From positions 186,001 to 250,000 of the IMG/VR virus record IMGVR_UViG_3300035698_029839: DNA of 64,000 nt, one strand, 5' to 3'. Below the pieces are notes generated by a model. That model was not told the DNA's origin. It saw nothing but the letters and a program-made list of their open reading frames with translations, and searched no databases. Position numbers and translations under genes: made by a program. Origin of the DNA: a virus. Positions within the stretch are counted from its first letter, which is position 1; each line of letters begins with the position of its first letter. This document shows, one piece after another, positions 36,971 to 46,193 of the stretch.

Positions 36971-37222
36971 ATGAAACAAAGTGATTTTTTAAATAGTTTA
37001 AAGATATATGTAAGTAAGACAGCTGGTTCTAAGAATCCAGAGATAACAGCAAATGCTATATATTTTATGACAAAGCAATATCCTGTAATACTAACTAATA
37101 AAAGGGTTTACATTAAAATCCTTAAAGAGATGAAGACCCATCTTATCGAGAAATTTGGTTGGAGTATGGTTGAAACTCACAAGTGTTTTTGTATTTTACA
37201 TGGATTGATGAAAATATTTTAA
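36971..37222 (+). CDS. hypothetical protein
   Basis: 83 residues after AAGGAATT. Helical, basic. Flanked by the repeat element and a promoter. Function unknown. Confidence 0.7.
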   Translation: MKQSDFLNSLKIYVSKTAGSKNPEITANAIYFMTKQYPVILTNKRVYIKILKEMKTHLIEKFGWSMVETHKCFCILHGLMKIF

Positions 37223-37229
37223 AATTGTC

Positions 37230-37258
37230 TTGACATGAAAGTGAAAGTGAAGTAGAAT
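37230..37258 (+). promoter_or_regulatory. sigma70-like promoter with double GTGAAAGTG box
   Basis: TTGACA, 17-nt spacer with GAAAGTGAAAGTGAAG, TAGAAT; drives the DGQHR gene. Confidence 0.85.
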
Positions 37259-37295
37259 AGAATCTATTAATTTTATTTAAATGAAAGGTTTTAAG

Positions 37296-38579
37296 ATGAG
37301 TAGACAAAAAAAGGGTAGTGGTAAAAAAAAGGGAGGGTCTGCCCCCACTAGAAATAGGCAGTCAGTTGTTCGCGAGCTTACTCTTGCGGATAATACATCA
37401 GTGGTTCCTCAAGATATTCAGAAAAAGAAGGCTCCATATTTTGAGATAGATGTTATTAAAAAGTCTCAAAAAGGCGTAGATTATTTCTCTGGAGAAATGA
37501 GCTTAGCTCAATTAGCAGCTTTAACTCATGTAGATAACTATGACGGAGATCGTGCTGATGAGGGTGGTGGTCAAAGAGCTTTGTGCGAGTTAAGAGGAAA
37601 ACAATTCCGAGAATTTATCGTGGATTGTAATAATGTTTGTTTCGCAGAAATTCTTCTTAATGACAGAAACGGAGAGGTAGAGTTTAGATCTTTAAAAGAT
37701 ATGGGCATTACAGTTTCCGAACATGCTAAACTTGGGGCTATGCATGGGTTTTTAAAAATACCGTCTGGTGTTAAGTTGTTTGTTTACGATGGGCAAACAA
37801 GACGTTTTGGTTATTTGAGTCTGCTTCATTTTGATTTAGATATGTTTGGAACAGAAGCTTATAAGGATTATAAACATTTGAATATTCCTTTCTGTCTGTG
37901 TCAAGTTTCCGCTCGCGAAGAAACTCTTTTGTTTCTTCAGCATAATAAACAAATTTCAGTTCCCAATGACCATAAAGCTATGGTCTCGTGGCATGCTAAT
38001 AAAGACTTAAGTGATATGAAACATTATACTTATTCCGAAAAAGCAAGTTCTATTATTGCAGGGTTGATTTACATCATGGATAGAGATAGAAAAGGTCCTT
38101 GGTTTAATAGAATTGTTCAGCCTGATCTTTCTAAAGAAGAGAATAAGAGACGTTTTGGAACACACGGTGGTTTTAATACTGGCTTAAAACATTTCATTGG
38201 TTGGTTAAATAGAAATTACTGGAGTCCTGAAACTACAATCTCCGAAAAGAGCGAGGACTTGGCTGATATTTGTACAACATATTGGAGAGCTATGCAAAAG
38301 ACTTGTCCTAAGATATGGAGGAATCCTGAGAATTATATTCAGTTAAGACCTCACGGAATATCAACTTTGAGCTTACTGATGCATACTTTGTATATTGACT
38401 TTTTTGATAGAAATATTGACTGGAATATTGGAAATCTTCATACTTTTTTGAAAAAAAGTAAACTTATTACCACTCCTATAAAGTGGGAAATTGGTGGAGA
38501 TCTTCATAAAAGAGGAGGCAATTACAAAGCTCTTCAGTCCGTTGAATTTGATATTTATCAGCAAATTAAAAAGGGATAG
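37296..38579 (+). CDS. DGQHR-domain protein (DndB/DpdB-like)
   Basis: About 427 residues from ATG 37296. The signature VYDGQTRRFGYL (about 163-174) matches the DGQHR motif, with an adjacent ParB-like segment (NIPFCLCQVSAREETLLFLQHNKQ) typical of DndB/DpdB-type proteins. Those families accompany DNA phosphorothioation or 7-deazaguanine modification. No other such gene is visible here, so it may act alone or with host enzymes. N-terminus is Lys/Gly-rich. Own promoter and terminator. Confidence 0.8.
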   Translation: MSRQKKGSGKKKGGSAPTRNRQSVVRELTLADNTSVVPQDIQKKKAPYFEIDVIKKSQKGVDYFSGEMSLAQLAALTHVDNYDGDRADEGGGQRALCELRGKQFREFIVDCNNVCFAEILLNDRNGEVEFRSLKDMGITVSEHAKLGAMHGFLKIPSGVKLFVYDGQTRRFGYLSLLHFDLDMFGTEAYKDYKHLNIPFCLCQVSAREETLLFLQHNKQISVPNDHKAMVSWHANKDLSDMKHYTYSEKASSIIAGLIYIMDRDRKGPWFNRIVQPDLSKEENKRRFGTHGGFNTGLKHFIGWLNRNYWSPETTISEKSEDLADICTTYWRAMQKTCPKIWRNPENYIQLRPHGISTLSLLMHTLYIDFFDRNIDWNIGNLHTFLKKSKLITTPIKWEIGGDLHKRGGNYKALQSVEFDIYQQIKKG

Positions 38580-38582
38580 TAT

Positions 38583-38620
38583 ATAAGGGGAGAGGTTGAT
38601 AGCTTCTCCCTTATATTTTT
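38583..38620 (+). terminator. rho-independent terminator
   Basis: Stem ATAAGGGGAGAG / CTTCTCCCTTAT with one mismatch and T5, directly followed by a variant TTCCAGACAA element. Confidence 0.88.
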
Positions 38621-38643
38621 CCAGACAACTGATTTTCAGAAAA
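38619..38643 (+). repeat. TTCCAGACAA repeat, variant copy 5
   Basis: TTCCAGACAACTGATTTTC then AGAAAA; shares the first 10 bases and overall layout. Lies at the end of the terminator T run. Confidence 0.75.
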
Positions 38644-38675
38644 TGTAATATATAAAAATTAATTTTGGAGATAAT

Positions 38676-38888
38676 GTGAAAAAACAAGAAGCAAAAAAAT
38701 TAAGAGCAAAAGAAGCAGATGAGAGAATGGAAGAAAGAAGTAACAGATCTCCTGCTCAACAGATTGAAAGACTCGATACTTTGCTTGGTAAGGGTGTTGG
38801 AGCAGAATCAGAAAGAGCAAGGTTGCAGGAGCAAGTAGAAAAAGAAGCAGTACATCATGAGAAGAAGAAAAAGAAGAAAGACGTATAA
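38676..38888 (+). CDS. small charged coiled-coil protein
   Basis: 70 residues from GTG 38676 (after TTTTGGAGATAAT). Almost entirely Lys/Glu/Arg helix. Function unknown. Confidence 0.6.
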   Translation: MKKQEAKKLRAKEADERMEERSNRSPAQQIERLDTLLGKGVGAESERARLQEQVEKEAVHHEKKKKKKDV

Positions 38889-38889
38889 T

Positions 38890-39447
38890 ATGAAAGTTTG
38901 TTTTGAAAAAATTGATTTCGAATTAGGCGAAGAAGTGTGGGTAGTTTGTGGTCCTAATCATAGTATGAAAACTTCTATCATAGCATTCCGAGGGATGGTC
39001 ATCAATGGTATAAGAGAAAAAGCTATTGGGATATTTAGAGAAGCTAAGTTGTCCAATCTTATTTTGGAAAAATATTTTGCTGATATAGATAATGGAGATA
39101 TTGTTCCCCTTAAATATTTAACCAAGGATGGAGATAAAGCAGGTGAATGGATGAAGTTTTATCCTGTTCGTATGAATTCTAATGAATGGCTTGTAACAAT
39201 AGGAGATAGAGATAAAAAAGAAAATGAAATAGGTAATATTGAGAACGGTTGTGAGCTGGGTTCGTGTTGTGCTGATATCTCTAATATAAGAGATTGTCTT
39301 GTTAGATGTCAAGAAAAAGGCGGAATTATAGGATGGGAAAGAGAAGATTTACAAGGGATAATTGATAATAGTTGTCATAATCTTCCTGAAAATCATTTGT
39401 TTCTAGATAGAATATTTTCTCAGTTAAATATAAAATGGGAAGCATAA
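38890..39447 (+). CDS. hypothetical protein
   Basis: About 185 residues from ATG 38890, directly after the previous stop. Cys-rich central part (NGCELGSCCADISNIRDCLVRC). Possibly metal-binding. No family recognised. Confidence 0.7.
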   Translation: MKVCFEKIDFELGEEVWVVCGPNHSMKTSIIAFRGMVINGIREKAIGIFREAKLSNLILEKYFADIDNGDIVPLKYLTKDGDKAGEWMKFYPVRMNSNEWLVTIGDRDKKENEIGNIENGCELGSCCADISNIRDCLVRCQEKGGIIGWEREDLQGIIDNSCHNLPENHLFLDRIFSQLNIKWEA

Positions 39448-39484
39448 TGAAGAATAGTATTCAACAAGAGAGAAAAGAACTAAA

Positions 39485-39901
39485 ATGAATTGGGAATACA
39501 AAACAAAACAAAATGAAGAACGTATTGGTGCGTTACGAGTCTCTATTATTCATAATAGTGGGAATACTGAGATTCTTAATAATATGGGTTATCACAGTCC
39601 TGATGGATTTCAAATAGGGTATGCAGGATCTGGACCAGCAGATTTGGCTTATTCTATTTTGACAGATTATATGATTAGATCTAATAATATAGATTTAGTG
39701 GATATACCAGGGAGAGTAGAGATTTATCATCAATTATTTAAAAATGATTTTATTGTTGAAGCAAAAGAATCTTTAAGCATAGATAGCAATACTATTAAAC
39801 TTTGGTTAGATGTTCAAGATAATATTGATGATAAAAAAAGTGGATATCAATATTGGATGGAAAGATTAGATAGTGTTGGGAGAAAACAAGATAATGACTA
39901 A
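39485..39901 (+). CDS. hypothetical protein
   Basis: 138 residues, acidic, soluble. N-terminal half (YHSPDGFQIGYAGSGPADLAYSIL) recalls a conserved small phage protein with a GYxGSGPADLA motif. Overlaps the next gene. Confidence 0.7.
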   Translation: MNWEYKTKQNEERIGALRVSIIHNSGNTEILNNMGYHSPDGFQIGYAGSGPADLAYSILTDYMIRSNNIDLVDIPGRVEIYHQLFKNDFIVEAKESLSIDSNTIKLWLDVQDNIDDKKSGYQYWMERLDSVGRKQDND

Positions 39902-40559
39902 ACTTATAATACCATCTATAGATGTAATAACTAAATTAATCGGTCAGCCTAATATCCAAAAATGGAAAGGTAATTGCTACTGTGTGGCATCGAGAATAGT
40001 TAATAAGAAAATTATTGATGATGATTGCAGAGCAATTTATGGCCATTATCTTGGACCAATATCATCTAAATCTTATTTTAGTGGGTATAAAAATATGCCA
40101 TTTATTCAACATGGATGGATATTATTGTCGAATGGTGATATCGTTGATCCTACCCGATGGGTGTTCGAAGCTAAAGAACCATACATAGCCCTTATAGATA
40201 GGGATGATGATACAGCAGAAGACTATGACGAAGGCGGTAATGAATGGAAGGAAGCTTTTGGAAATCCTCCTCCACCTTATAGCAAAAAGGACAGACAGTT
40301 TCCCTTTACTTTAGATGGATTTGACAAACTTGATGGAAGAACATATGTTCTGGATTTACTGGGAGATGAAAGGGTTGTGGTTAAAGAGATTTGCTTAGAT
40401 CAGATTTTTTGGTTAGCCAATTTATCTCTTGATACGTTGGGAGTACATGTTATGACAATTTATGCATATATCGTAGAGATGGGGCAAGGGGTTTTTATAC
40501 CTATTGACAATAGATTAAAAATTTTTGAGGGAAAAAAAGGATTTGAGCACTGGAAATAA
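39894..40559 (+). CDS. putative papain-fold hydrolase-like phage protein
   Basis: About 221 residues from ATG 39894 (TTG 39873 possible). A candidate Cys-His-Asp arrangement is visible: GNCYCVAS (about 24-31), FIQHGWILL (about 69) and GDIVDPTRW (about 80-88). This is reminiscent of transglutaminase or papain-like folds. Activity is inferred from motif order only. Confidence 0.5.
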   Translation: MTKLIIPSIDVITKLIGQPNIQKWKGNCYCVASRIVNKKIIDDDCRAIYGHYLGPISSKSYFSGYKNMPFIQHGWILLSNGDIVDPTRWVFEAKEPYIALIDRDDDTAEDYDEGGNEWKEAFGNPPPPYSKKDRQFPFTLDGFDKLDGRTYVLDLLGDERVVVKEICLDQIFWLANLSLDTLGVHVMTIYAYIVEMGQGVFIPIDNRLKIFEGKKGFEHWK

Positions 40560-40598
40560 TATTGCTTATATTTAACAGAAAATGAAGGAAATTTTATA

Positions 40599-41078
40599 AT
40601 GTGGATTTATTATTATGCTTGTTTTGGGCCAGGACATCAAAGCGAAGATTATGGTTTTAAATCTTTTCCTGATGACTATGATAGAGAATCTATTAAAGAT
40701 AGTTTGTTTAATATGCTTTTTGATAAGTATAACGTGTCGTTAAGATTTTGGGAAGTAGAAAGACCTTCTGCTAATTATGTAGAAAAAGAAATGAGAGATA
40801 CAAAAGATAGAATAAAGAATCTTAGAAAATATCTTAAAACCCTAGAAGCAAAAAGTTGTTTTGTTCCTGAAGAAAAAGAAGAAGAAGATCTTGTTCTTAT
40901 GAAAAATTTGAGTGATAAAATTGTTCATGATCTTTTGAAACGTTTACATAATGCAGGATATATGTATTGTGCTTCTGATATAAGTAATTGGAAATATGGT
41001 AAAAAATGCCTTACAGAACCTAAAAGAAGTAAGATTTTAAGAATTATTAGAAAATCAAAAAGTTATCCAAGTTATTAG
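40599..41078 (+). CDS. hypothetical protein with coiled coil
   Basis: 159 residues after GAAGGAAATTTTATA. Aromatic N-terminus (WIYYYACFGPGHQS), a central charged coiled coil and a basic tail. Function unknown. Confidence 0.7.
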   Translation: MWIYYYACFGPGHQSEDYGFKSFPDDYDRESIKDSLFNMLFDKYNVSLRFWEVERPSANYVEKEMRDTKDRIKNLRKYLKTLEAKSCFVPEEKEEEDLVLMKNLSDKIVHDLLKRLHNAGYMYCASDISNWKYGKKCLTEPKRSKILRIIRKSKSYPSY

Positions 41079-41095
41079 AATCTCTGGAGATAAAG

Positions 41096-41449
41096 ATGTT
41101 TTTTAAGAAAATACAATGGCTGATATTAACAATCGTAGCATTTACTTCTGGAATAATCGTAACTGTTCAATGGATAGGTTCTGATTACGGAATGGAACTT
41201 TGGGACTTAGTTAAAAAACCAGATATTGTAGAAAAAGTCATACAAATAGAAGTTGTAAAAGTTGTAGTTATTTCTGATAATCATAAAATACAAATGATTA
41301 ACCAAGAATATAGAGATGCTCTTTTAAAACTTTCTGCGGTAATTTATTCTAACGATAATTATGGTAAAACAATGTATGACATTATGCACCAATATGCGGT
41401 GAAAGCATTGTCTGTGCCAGAAGTAATTAGCAATATGGATGAAAAATAA
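41096..41449 (+). CDS. membrane-anchored hypothetical protein
   Basis: 117 residues with one N-terminal membrane segment (about 8-28) and a helical soluble tail. Ribosome site TGGAG at proper distance. Function unknown. Confidence 0.7.
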   Translation: MFFKKIQWLILTIVAFTSGIIVTVQWIGSDYGMELWDLVKKPDIVEKVIQIEVVKVVVISDNHKIQMINQEYRDALLKLSAVIYSNDNYGKTMYDIMHQYAVKALSVPEVISNMDEK

Positions 41450-41450
41450 A

Positions 41451-41819
41451 ATGAAGGAAACAGAACAAAAACTTGAGCGTGTAACTATTAGGATTACTGA
41501 GGAATCTGATCTGGGAGCACTGTGGCTTGGATTCAGTCACAATTTTGAAGTTGGAGATATTCTTCCTGCCGTGATCATAACTAAAGAGTATTGCGATATT
41601 CATGATGGCTATGTGCCAGGCTTTTTTATCCAAGGCTATGGCCCGATCTCGGAGATATTTTGCACGATAGATATAACTCAAAAAGATTATGATAGGCATA
41701 TTGCTAAACTTGAGAAAAAACTTGAAAAAACGATAAAAGATAAAGAAGATTTAATAGCTCTTGAAATAACTTTAAAAAAGCATATTGATTATCTCTGTGA
41801 GAAAAAATCTGTCAAATAA
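41451..41819 (+). CDS. hypothetical protein
   Basis: About 122 residues; ATG 41439 is a possible earlier start but lies inside the previous gene. A beta-rich first half and a coiled C-terminal half (LEKKLEKTIKDKEDLIALE). No family recognised. Confidence 0.65.
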   Translation: MKETEQKLERVTIRITEESDLGALWLGFSHNFEVGDILPAVIITKEYCDIHDGYVPGFFIQGYGPISEIFCTIDITQKDYDRHIAKLEKKLEKTIKDKEDLIALEITLKKHIDYLCEKKSVK

Positions 41820-41876
41820 GCATATCCTCTTATTCTATATGGGGTTATAAAAAATCTAACTATTTCATTTTATCTA

Positions 41877-41905
41877 TTGCAAATCAAAGTAGAATATAGT
41901 ATAAT
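41877..41905 (+). promoter_or_regulatory. sigma70-like promoter
   Basis: TTGCAA, 17-nt spacer (TCAAAGTAGAATATAG), TATAAT. A TTCCAGACAAGTGG element begins 14 nt after the -10. Confidence 0.85.
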
Positions 41906-41917
41906 AGGGAAAGTGAA

Positions 41918-41942
41918 ATTCCAGACAAGTGGTTTTTTAAAA
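41918..41942 (+). repeat. TTCCAGACAAGTGG repeat, copy 6
   Basis: Full-consensus copy in a leader. The start codon at 41955 follows 13 nt later with no clear purine-rich ribosome site between. Confidence 0.92.
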
Positions 41943-41954
41943 TACTATCGTAGA

Positions 41955-42575
41955 ATGAGTAAAAATAAAACACAATTAGATAATATTAAAGTAGATGTTC
42001 CTGAATGCCAAAGTGGCGATTGGAAAGTTGAAAAATTTACTATCGAAAAACAAGGGGCAAGTTTTCATAATATTAGAGAAGCGTTTGCCTATGGTTCTAC
42101 AGGAAGAGTTGTAGTTCCAGGAAAATATACAAGATTACTTAGGGGAAGAAATATTGTTATGTCTGACACACCTGCCGAACTGAAAGATTATAGTTATTTC
42201 ATTCATAAGGCGCATGGTCATGTTCTTATTAATGGGCTGGGTCTTGGTTGTGTGGTAGAAACTCTTTTTCACAAGAAAGAAGTAAAGACAATAACTGTTA
42301 TAGAAAGATCGTTAGATGTAATTAATCTTGTAGCAAAACATTACGAAGAGAAATGTCCTAGTGATAAGAAATTGTGGATTTTGTATAAGGATGCTTTGAC
42401 TCATAAACCTCCAAAAGGTGAAAGATATGGTGCTGTGTGGCATGATATATGGGATAATATCTGCGGAGATAATGTTGAAGATATGAAAAAACTTCATCGC
42501 AAATATGGTAGAAAAACTGAATGGCAAGGCAGTTGGTGTAGAGCCGAATGCGAATTAGCTAATAGGAGAAATTAA
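41955..42575 (+). CDS. spermidine-synthase-like SAM methyltransferase
   Basis: 206 residues from ATG 41955; the longer frame would run through the promoter. Motif I VLINGLGLGCVVETLF (about 92-107), then strand 2 ending in an acidic residue (ITVIERSLDVINLV), then AVWHDIWDNIC as the strand-4 Asp. This matches the spermidine-synthase/methyltransferase Rossmann fold found as single-domain phage proteins. Substrate unknown. Confidence 0.75.
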   Translation: MSKNKTQLDNIKVDVPECQSGDWKVEKFTIEKQGASFHNIREAFAYGSTGRVVVPGKYTRLLRGRNIVMSDTPAELKDYSYFIHKAHGHVLINGLGLGCVVETLFHKKEVKTITVIERSLDVINLVAKHYEEKCPSDKKLWILYKDALTHKPPKGERYGAVWHDIWDNICGDNVEDMKKLHRKYGRKTEWQGSWCRAECELANRRN

Positions 42576-42577
42576 AA

Positions 42578-43075
42578 ATGAAATGGATTAATTTTATTGA
42601 TGAAATGCCAAAGGTTGGACAGAAAGTTGCTTTATTCACGTACTTTAATGAGAATAAAAGTGCTAATATATGCACAGGTGTTGTATTGGATAAAAGTAAA
42701 AAAAGAAATATGTTTGCACGTCTTTATCCTGATGATACTATTTGTGTAGAAGCTGGAGTATCTCATTCTCTTGATGGCTATTTTTCAGTAACTGATACAT
42801 ATCTTTATGAATTAGCAATAGGCTTTAGAAAAGAAATAACAGAGAAAATAACAAAAGCTACTTGGATGAAAAGAAAAACTGCGAGACCATTTTTTGAGGG
42901 TAGATTGTTTGTTCCAAGACATGGCAGAAAAAAAACAGAATACATCGGTAGGTCAGCAACATATTGGACACCTATTGAGGAAGATATTCCTGAATCATTG
43001 CCTGAATTTCCTGAGCCTAAAACAATAACATTTATTTACGAACATGGTGAAAAAATGATATTAAAAAGTGATTGA
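42578..43075 (+). CDS. DUF551-like phage protein
   Basis: 165 residues. Starts WINFIDEMPKVGQKVALFTYF and ends with ATYWTPIEEDIPESLPEFP, the W-P-G and T-W-P-L-P signature of DUF551-type phage proteins, with a larger middle. Function unknown. Confidence 0.65.
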   Translation: MKWINFIDEMPKVGQKVALFTYFNENKSANICTGVVLDKSKKRNMFARLYPDDTICVEAGVSHSLDGYFSVTDTYLYELAIGFRKEITEKITKATWMKRKTARPFFEGRLFVPRHGRKKTEYIGRSATYWTPIEEDIPESLPEFPEPKTITFIYEHGEKMILKSD

Positions 43076-43121
43076 GAAGAAATAAAAAATGCATGTGAAC
43101 TTTTTTTTAGGAGTAATTAAG

Positions 43122-43718
43122 ATGAAAAAATTTATTAGAATGATGTTGATCGGTTTTTTAATTTTATCAGGAACTATGTGTGCCCCTACTCCAAAAGCTT
43201 ATGCAGCAGATAAGGCTAATGAGTGGAAGTTATGGGCATCAGGCAAAATTATAGATATAGATCCTCTGTATGTTAACGAGCTTGGCTTAATGATACATCT
43301 CTCTACTCATGGGGGAACTCGCTCATGGACTCAAGTATGGAAGAGTAATTTTGTGGGACATTGGCCATCTATCGGAGAAAAAGGTTCTTTTTATAGTCGA
43401 AAGTCCTCCAAAAATCGGAAAGCCGAGCAATGGAAATGGGTAATAGATAAAAGAAAAAAAGTCAGTCCCGCCGCAACAGCCGATGATCAAAAAATAAAAC
43501 CTGCGCCAATGGTAGTTCAAGAAGAATCAAATTGGCAAAAAGTAGATATCATTACTCCCGAAACGGATAAAGTGGTAGTAGTAAGATTTGATAATGGGAG
43601 AACCTCTACTGCCTATCTTAATAAGTATAAAGAATGGAAACTGGATATTGATAAAGATCGGTACGTTGGTGGTAAGACTATTATTAATATCAAAGAATGG
43701 AAAGATGCTGGTATTTAA
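43122..43718 (+). CDS. exported hypothetical protein
   Basis: About 198 residues from ATG 43122 (after TTAGGAG). A signal peptide spans about 1-26 (KKFIRMMLIGFLILSGTMCAPTPKAYA), possibly with cleavage after AYA. The mature part is basic with two beta-rich stretches. Secreted or periplasmic. The stop overlaps the next ATG. Confidence 0.75.
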   Translation: MKKFIRMMLIGFLILSGTMCAPTPKAYAADKANEWKLWASGKIIDIDPLYVNELGLMIHLSTHGGTRSWTQVWKSNFVGHWPSIGEKGSFYSRKSSKNRKAEQWKWVIDKRKKVSPAATADDQKIKPAPMVVQEESNWQKVDIITPETDKVVVVRFDNGRTSTAYLNKYKEWKLDIDKDRYVGGKTIINIKEWKDAGI

Positions 43719-44044
43719 TGGAAAAAACATTTAAGGAAAAAAGGCATGATCTCAATCAAGAGATACAAGCTCTTGCGTGGGAAATGGATAGTAAAAAATG
43801 GGAATTAAAACAACTTGATAATAGTTGTCAGCATGAGTGGGACAAACCTGTTTATGATCCTATCTATCATAAATCTTATACTATACAAGGAGATGAACCT
43901 GGGACAATGGGTTCAGATTTTAGAGGTCCAACTTTTGTTCCTTCGGAGACAGAGAATCGTTGGAAACGTATGTGTAAAAAATGTGGAAAACAAGAATATA
44001 CTTATAAAAGCGAATCTAATGTAGTAAATAATCCAAAATTTTAG
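43718..44044 (+). CDS. conserved phage zinc-site protein
   Basis: 108 residues from ATG 43718. N-terminal helix, then CQHEWDKPVYDPIYH and RWKRMCKKCGKQEYTY. The C-H..C-C spacing forms a zinc site seen in a recurring family of small phage proteins. Function unknown. Confidence 0.75.
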   Translation: MEKTFKEKRHDLNQEIQALAWEMDSKKWELKQLDNSCQHEWDKPVYDPIYHKSYTIQGDEPGTMGSDFRGPTFVPSETENRWKRMCKKCGKQEYTYKSESNVVNNPKF

Positions 44045-44077
44045 AAGTAATTTATTTTATAATTTAAGGAGTTTGTT

Positions 44078-44341
44078 ATGGTTTCTTTAAGTCAAATACA
44101 AGAAGATGAAGTAAGATCTCAGGCAGGAATGAATAAAAAAAATATTATAGTTGATCCCAAAGTCTTGCGTAAAGAATTGCTTAAAAGATATTATGCTGAG
44201 TGCGTTAATGAAATGATAAAAATTATTTGTTCTTGTGATTTAAAAGAATCTAAGCCCAATAAGGTTAAAGGTAAAAAAGGAGAGCCGAGTATTAGTCCAA
44301 CAGCTTTGAATGATATGGCCGACATAGGTGATTTATATTAA
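44078..44341 (+). CDS. hypothetical protein
   Basis: 87 residues after TAAGGAGTTTGTT. Helical; no recognised motif. Confidence 0.7.
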   Translation: MVSLSQIQEDEVRSQAGMNKKNIIVDPKVLRKELLKRYYAECVNEMIKIICSCDLKESKPNKVKGKKGEPSISPTALNDMADIGDLY

Positions 44342-44362
44342 TAAAAATCAAAAGTTTTAATT

Positions 44363-44551
44363 ATGATAGAAATAAAAGATTTAAAAAAAGAAGATCTCAA
44401 AAGAGCAGTTATTTATACTGATGGTGTGGGAGAAACAGAACAAGGGTATATAACTTCTTGGAATCAGAGGTTTATCTTTGTTGATTATGGACATAGTTGT
44501 GGCAGAGGAATAGCCACTGACCCTAACGATTTAGATTTTATGAGTGGATAA
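44363..44551 (+). CDS. small conserved phage protein
   Basis: 62 residues; pattern RAVIYTDG..EQGYITSWNQRFIFVDYG resembles a family of small beta-barrel phage proteins (K.SWN..IFV.Y). Function unknown. Confidence 0.65.
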   Translation: MIEIKDLKKEDLKRAVIYTDGVGETEQGYITSWNQRFIFVDYGHSCGRGIATDPNDLDFMSG

Positions 44552-44560
44552 GGAGCAAAA

Positions 44561-44968
44561 ATGCGTAATAGTGAAAAAATGATGGCAGCCGTAAGGGATA
44601 TAGGTATATCCTATAAGAAATGGCTAGATGCTTTAATGGTTCAACAAGAAGAGCAAGAAGTTTCTGTTCTTTTTGAAAAAAAGATTAATGAGTTGAATGA
44701 ATTAAATGATTTAGTAGCTAGAATAGATGCTATTTTTATGGAATCTGCTACTTCTATAGTGTGTGATGATTTGGACATAACTTCATTATTGTACTATCAA
44801 GGCATAAGAACTAAATTATGTATGATGATGGAGAATACAACCAAAATATTAGCAGTTACTATCGCTAATGCAGGAGATGAAGAAATACCTGATGCAACAG
44901 AAGTATTTGACAAACTTACTAGTGCAGGAATAGAAAGTATAAAAAAATATGCCTGGAAAAAAGATTAA
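44561..44968 (+). CDS. hypothetical helical protein
   Basis: 135 residues after AAGGAGCAAAA. All-helical, acidic. Function unknown. Confidence 0.7.
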   Translation: MRNSEKMMAAVRDIGISYKKWLDALMVQQEEQEVSVLFEKKINELNELNDLVARIDAIFMESATSIVCDDLDITSLLYYQGIRTKLCMMMENTTKILAVTIANAGDEEIPDATEVFDKLTSAGIESIKKYAWKKD

Positions 44969-45013
44969 GGTTGATATTTAATGAGAGAACCATTAACAAA
45001 AGGTGAATAAATT

Positions 45014-45382
45014 ATGAGTATAAGAGATGAAATTATAAGAGTATATAAGAGAGAAGTTATGGCTCTTCCTGAAGGTGCTGTAGTCCATATGGGAGATTGT
45101 GGCATTAATAATTCTTTTTTAGGAGTATGTACGTGTGGTCTACATCACTGGCTAATGCAAGCAGGTCATGAGGTTGTTGAAGAACTTTATCCTAATTTTT
45201 TGGAAGAAGAAAATAATGAAGGTTTTATTGAATATCTATTGCAAGAATTTAAAACTGATAATCTCTATGTAAAAGAGAATGGGGAGTTTGTTAAAGTTGA
45301 AGAACCAGAACAATTGCCAGAAGAAGAAGTAAATAAAATAATAGATAAAATATTTAAAAAGAAAGGTACTGATGATGATTGA
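45014..45382 (+). CDS. hypothetical protein with Cys/His cluster
   Basis: 122 residues. The N-terminal half has GDCGINNSFLGVCTCGLHHWL, a possible metal site; the C-terminal half is acidic. Overlaps the next start. Confidence 0.7.
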   Translation: MSIRDEIIRVYKREVMALPEGAVVHMGDCGINNSFLGVCTCGLHHWLMQAGHEVVEELYPNFLEEENNEGFIEYLLQEFKTDNLYVKENGEFVKVEEPEQLPEEEVNKIIDKIFKKKGTDDD

Positions 45383-45761
45383 TATAACAGGTGTAAATAT
45401 AGTAAAATTGGTTAAAAAGGCATATGAGCTATCCAGACCACAAGGTTTTGGTATGCTTCATTTTGATTCCACTCCTTTAACAGATGAAGAAGCTCAGTCT
45501 TTTATTGAATCTGATGGAACTGTTAGTCTTGATTATGTGAAGGGTAGAGCTTGTAAATTCAATGTCTCTAACAATGATGGTAATTTGTCTATTCGTGATC
45601 CTTGGTACGATCATTCTGATGATCAACTCTATCAGCTTCTTGCCCATGTGGGTATTACCTATAAGATAGGACAAAATGAGCATGGTTGTGCTTGTAACTG
45701 CGATAATTGCAGAATTAAGCAAGGTAAAGAAGCTCTTGGTTCTGCTGGCGGATTTGAATAA
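45372..45761 (+). CDS. conserved phage protein (AYELSxPQGxGxLHF family)
   Basis: 129 residues. Contains KKAYELSRPQGFGMLHF, SLDYVKGRACKFNV and DPWYDHSDDQLYQLL, features of a small family common in tailed phages. The C-terminus has a Cys cluster (CACNCDNC). Coupled to the next gene by TAATG. Confidence 0.7.
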   Translation: MMIDITGVNIVKLVKKAYELSRPQGFGMLHFDSTPLTDEEAQSFIESDGTVSLDYVKGRACKFNVSNNDGNLSIRDPWYDHSDDQLYQLLAHVGITYKIGQNEHGCACNCDNCRIKQGKEALGSAGGFE

Positions 45762-46192
45762 TGATCAAGACAAAAGAAAAAGAATGGGATAAAAGAGTTT
45801 CTGGTGCTTTAGCTATTTTAGAAAAAACGGCAATGAAACGGTTGTTCGATTGCACCCATACTGTTGATAGGAAAAAACTTAGAAAAGGTCTTAAGGTATT
45901 TGTACTTGGAGAACCTAATGTTCAGTGGACTATCTCTGAAATAGAAAATAGAATGACTATTAAACAAGGTACAATTACTTTATCAAATGAGGGAATGGAA
46001 TCCATTAAAAGACATCCTTCTAAATTGTTTGTGAGTCAAGATAAGGCTATTAGTGCTTCTATTCAAGAGATAAATCAGACAAGAATGGTTATTCTTAGGA
46101 CTATGAAAGAAAATCTTGATCGGTTAGATGCTGTGAACAGAGTTAAAGAATTAAGAAAATTAAGGAATAAAAAAAGTAAACGAAAGGTTTAG
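45761..46192 (+). CDS. hypothetical basic protein
   Basis: 143 residues, basic, with a Lys/Arg-rich tail. Possibly nucleic-acid-binding. No motif recognised. Confidence 0.65.
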   Translation: MIKTKEKEWDKRVSGALAILEKTAMKRLFDCTHTVDRKKLRKGLKVFVLGEPNVQWTISEIENRMTIKQGTITLSNEGMESIKRHPSKLFVSQDKAISASIQEINQTRMVILRTMKENLDRLDAVNRVKELRKLRNKKSKRKV

Positions 46193-46193
46193 T

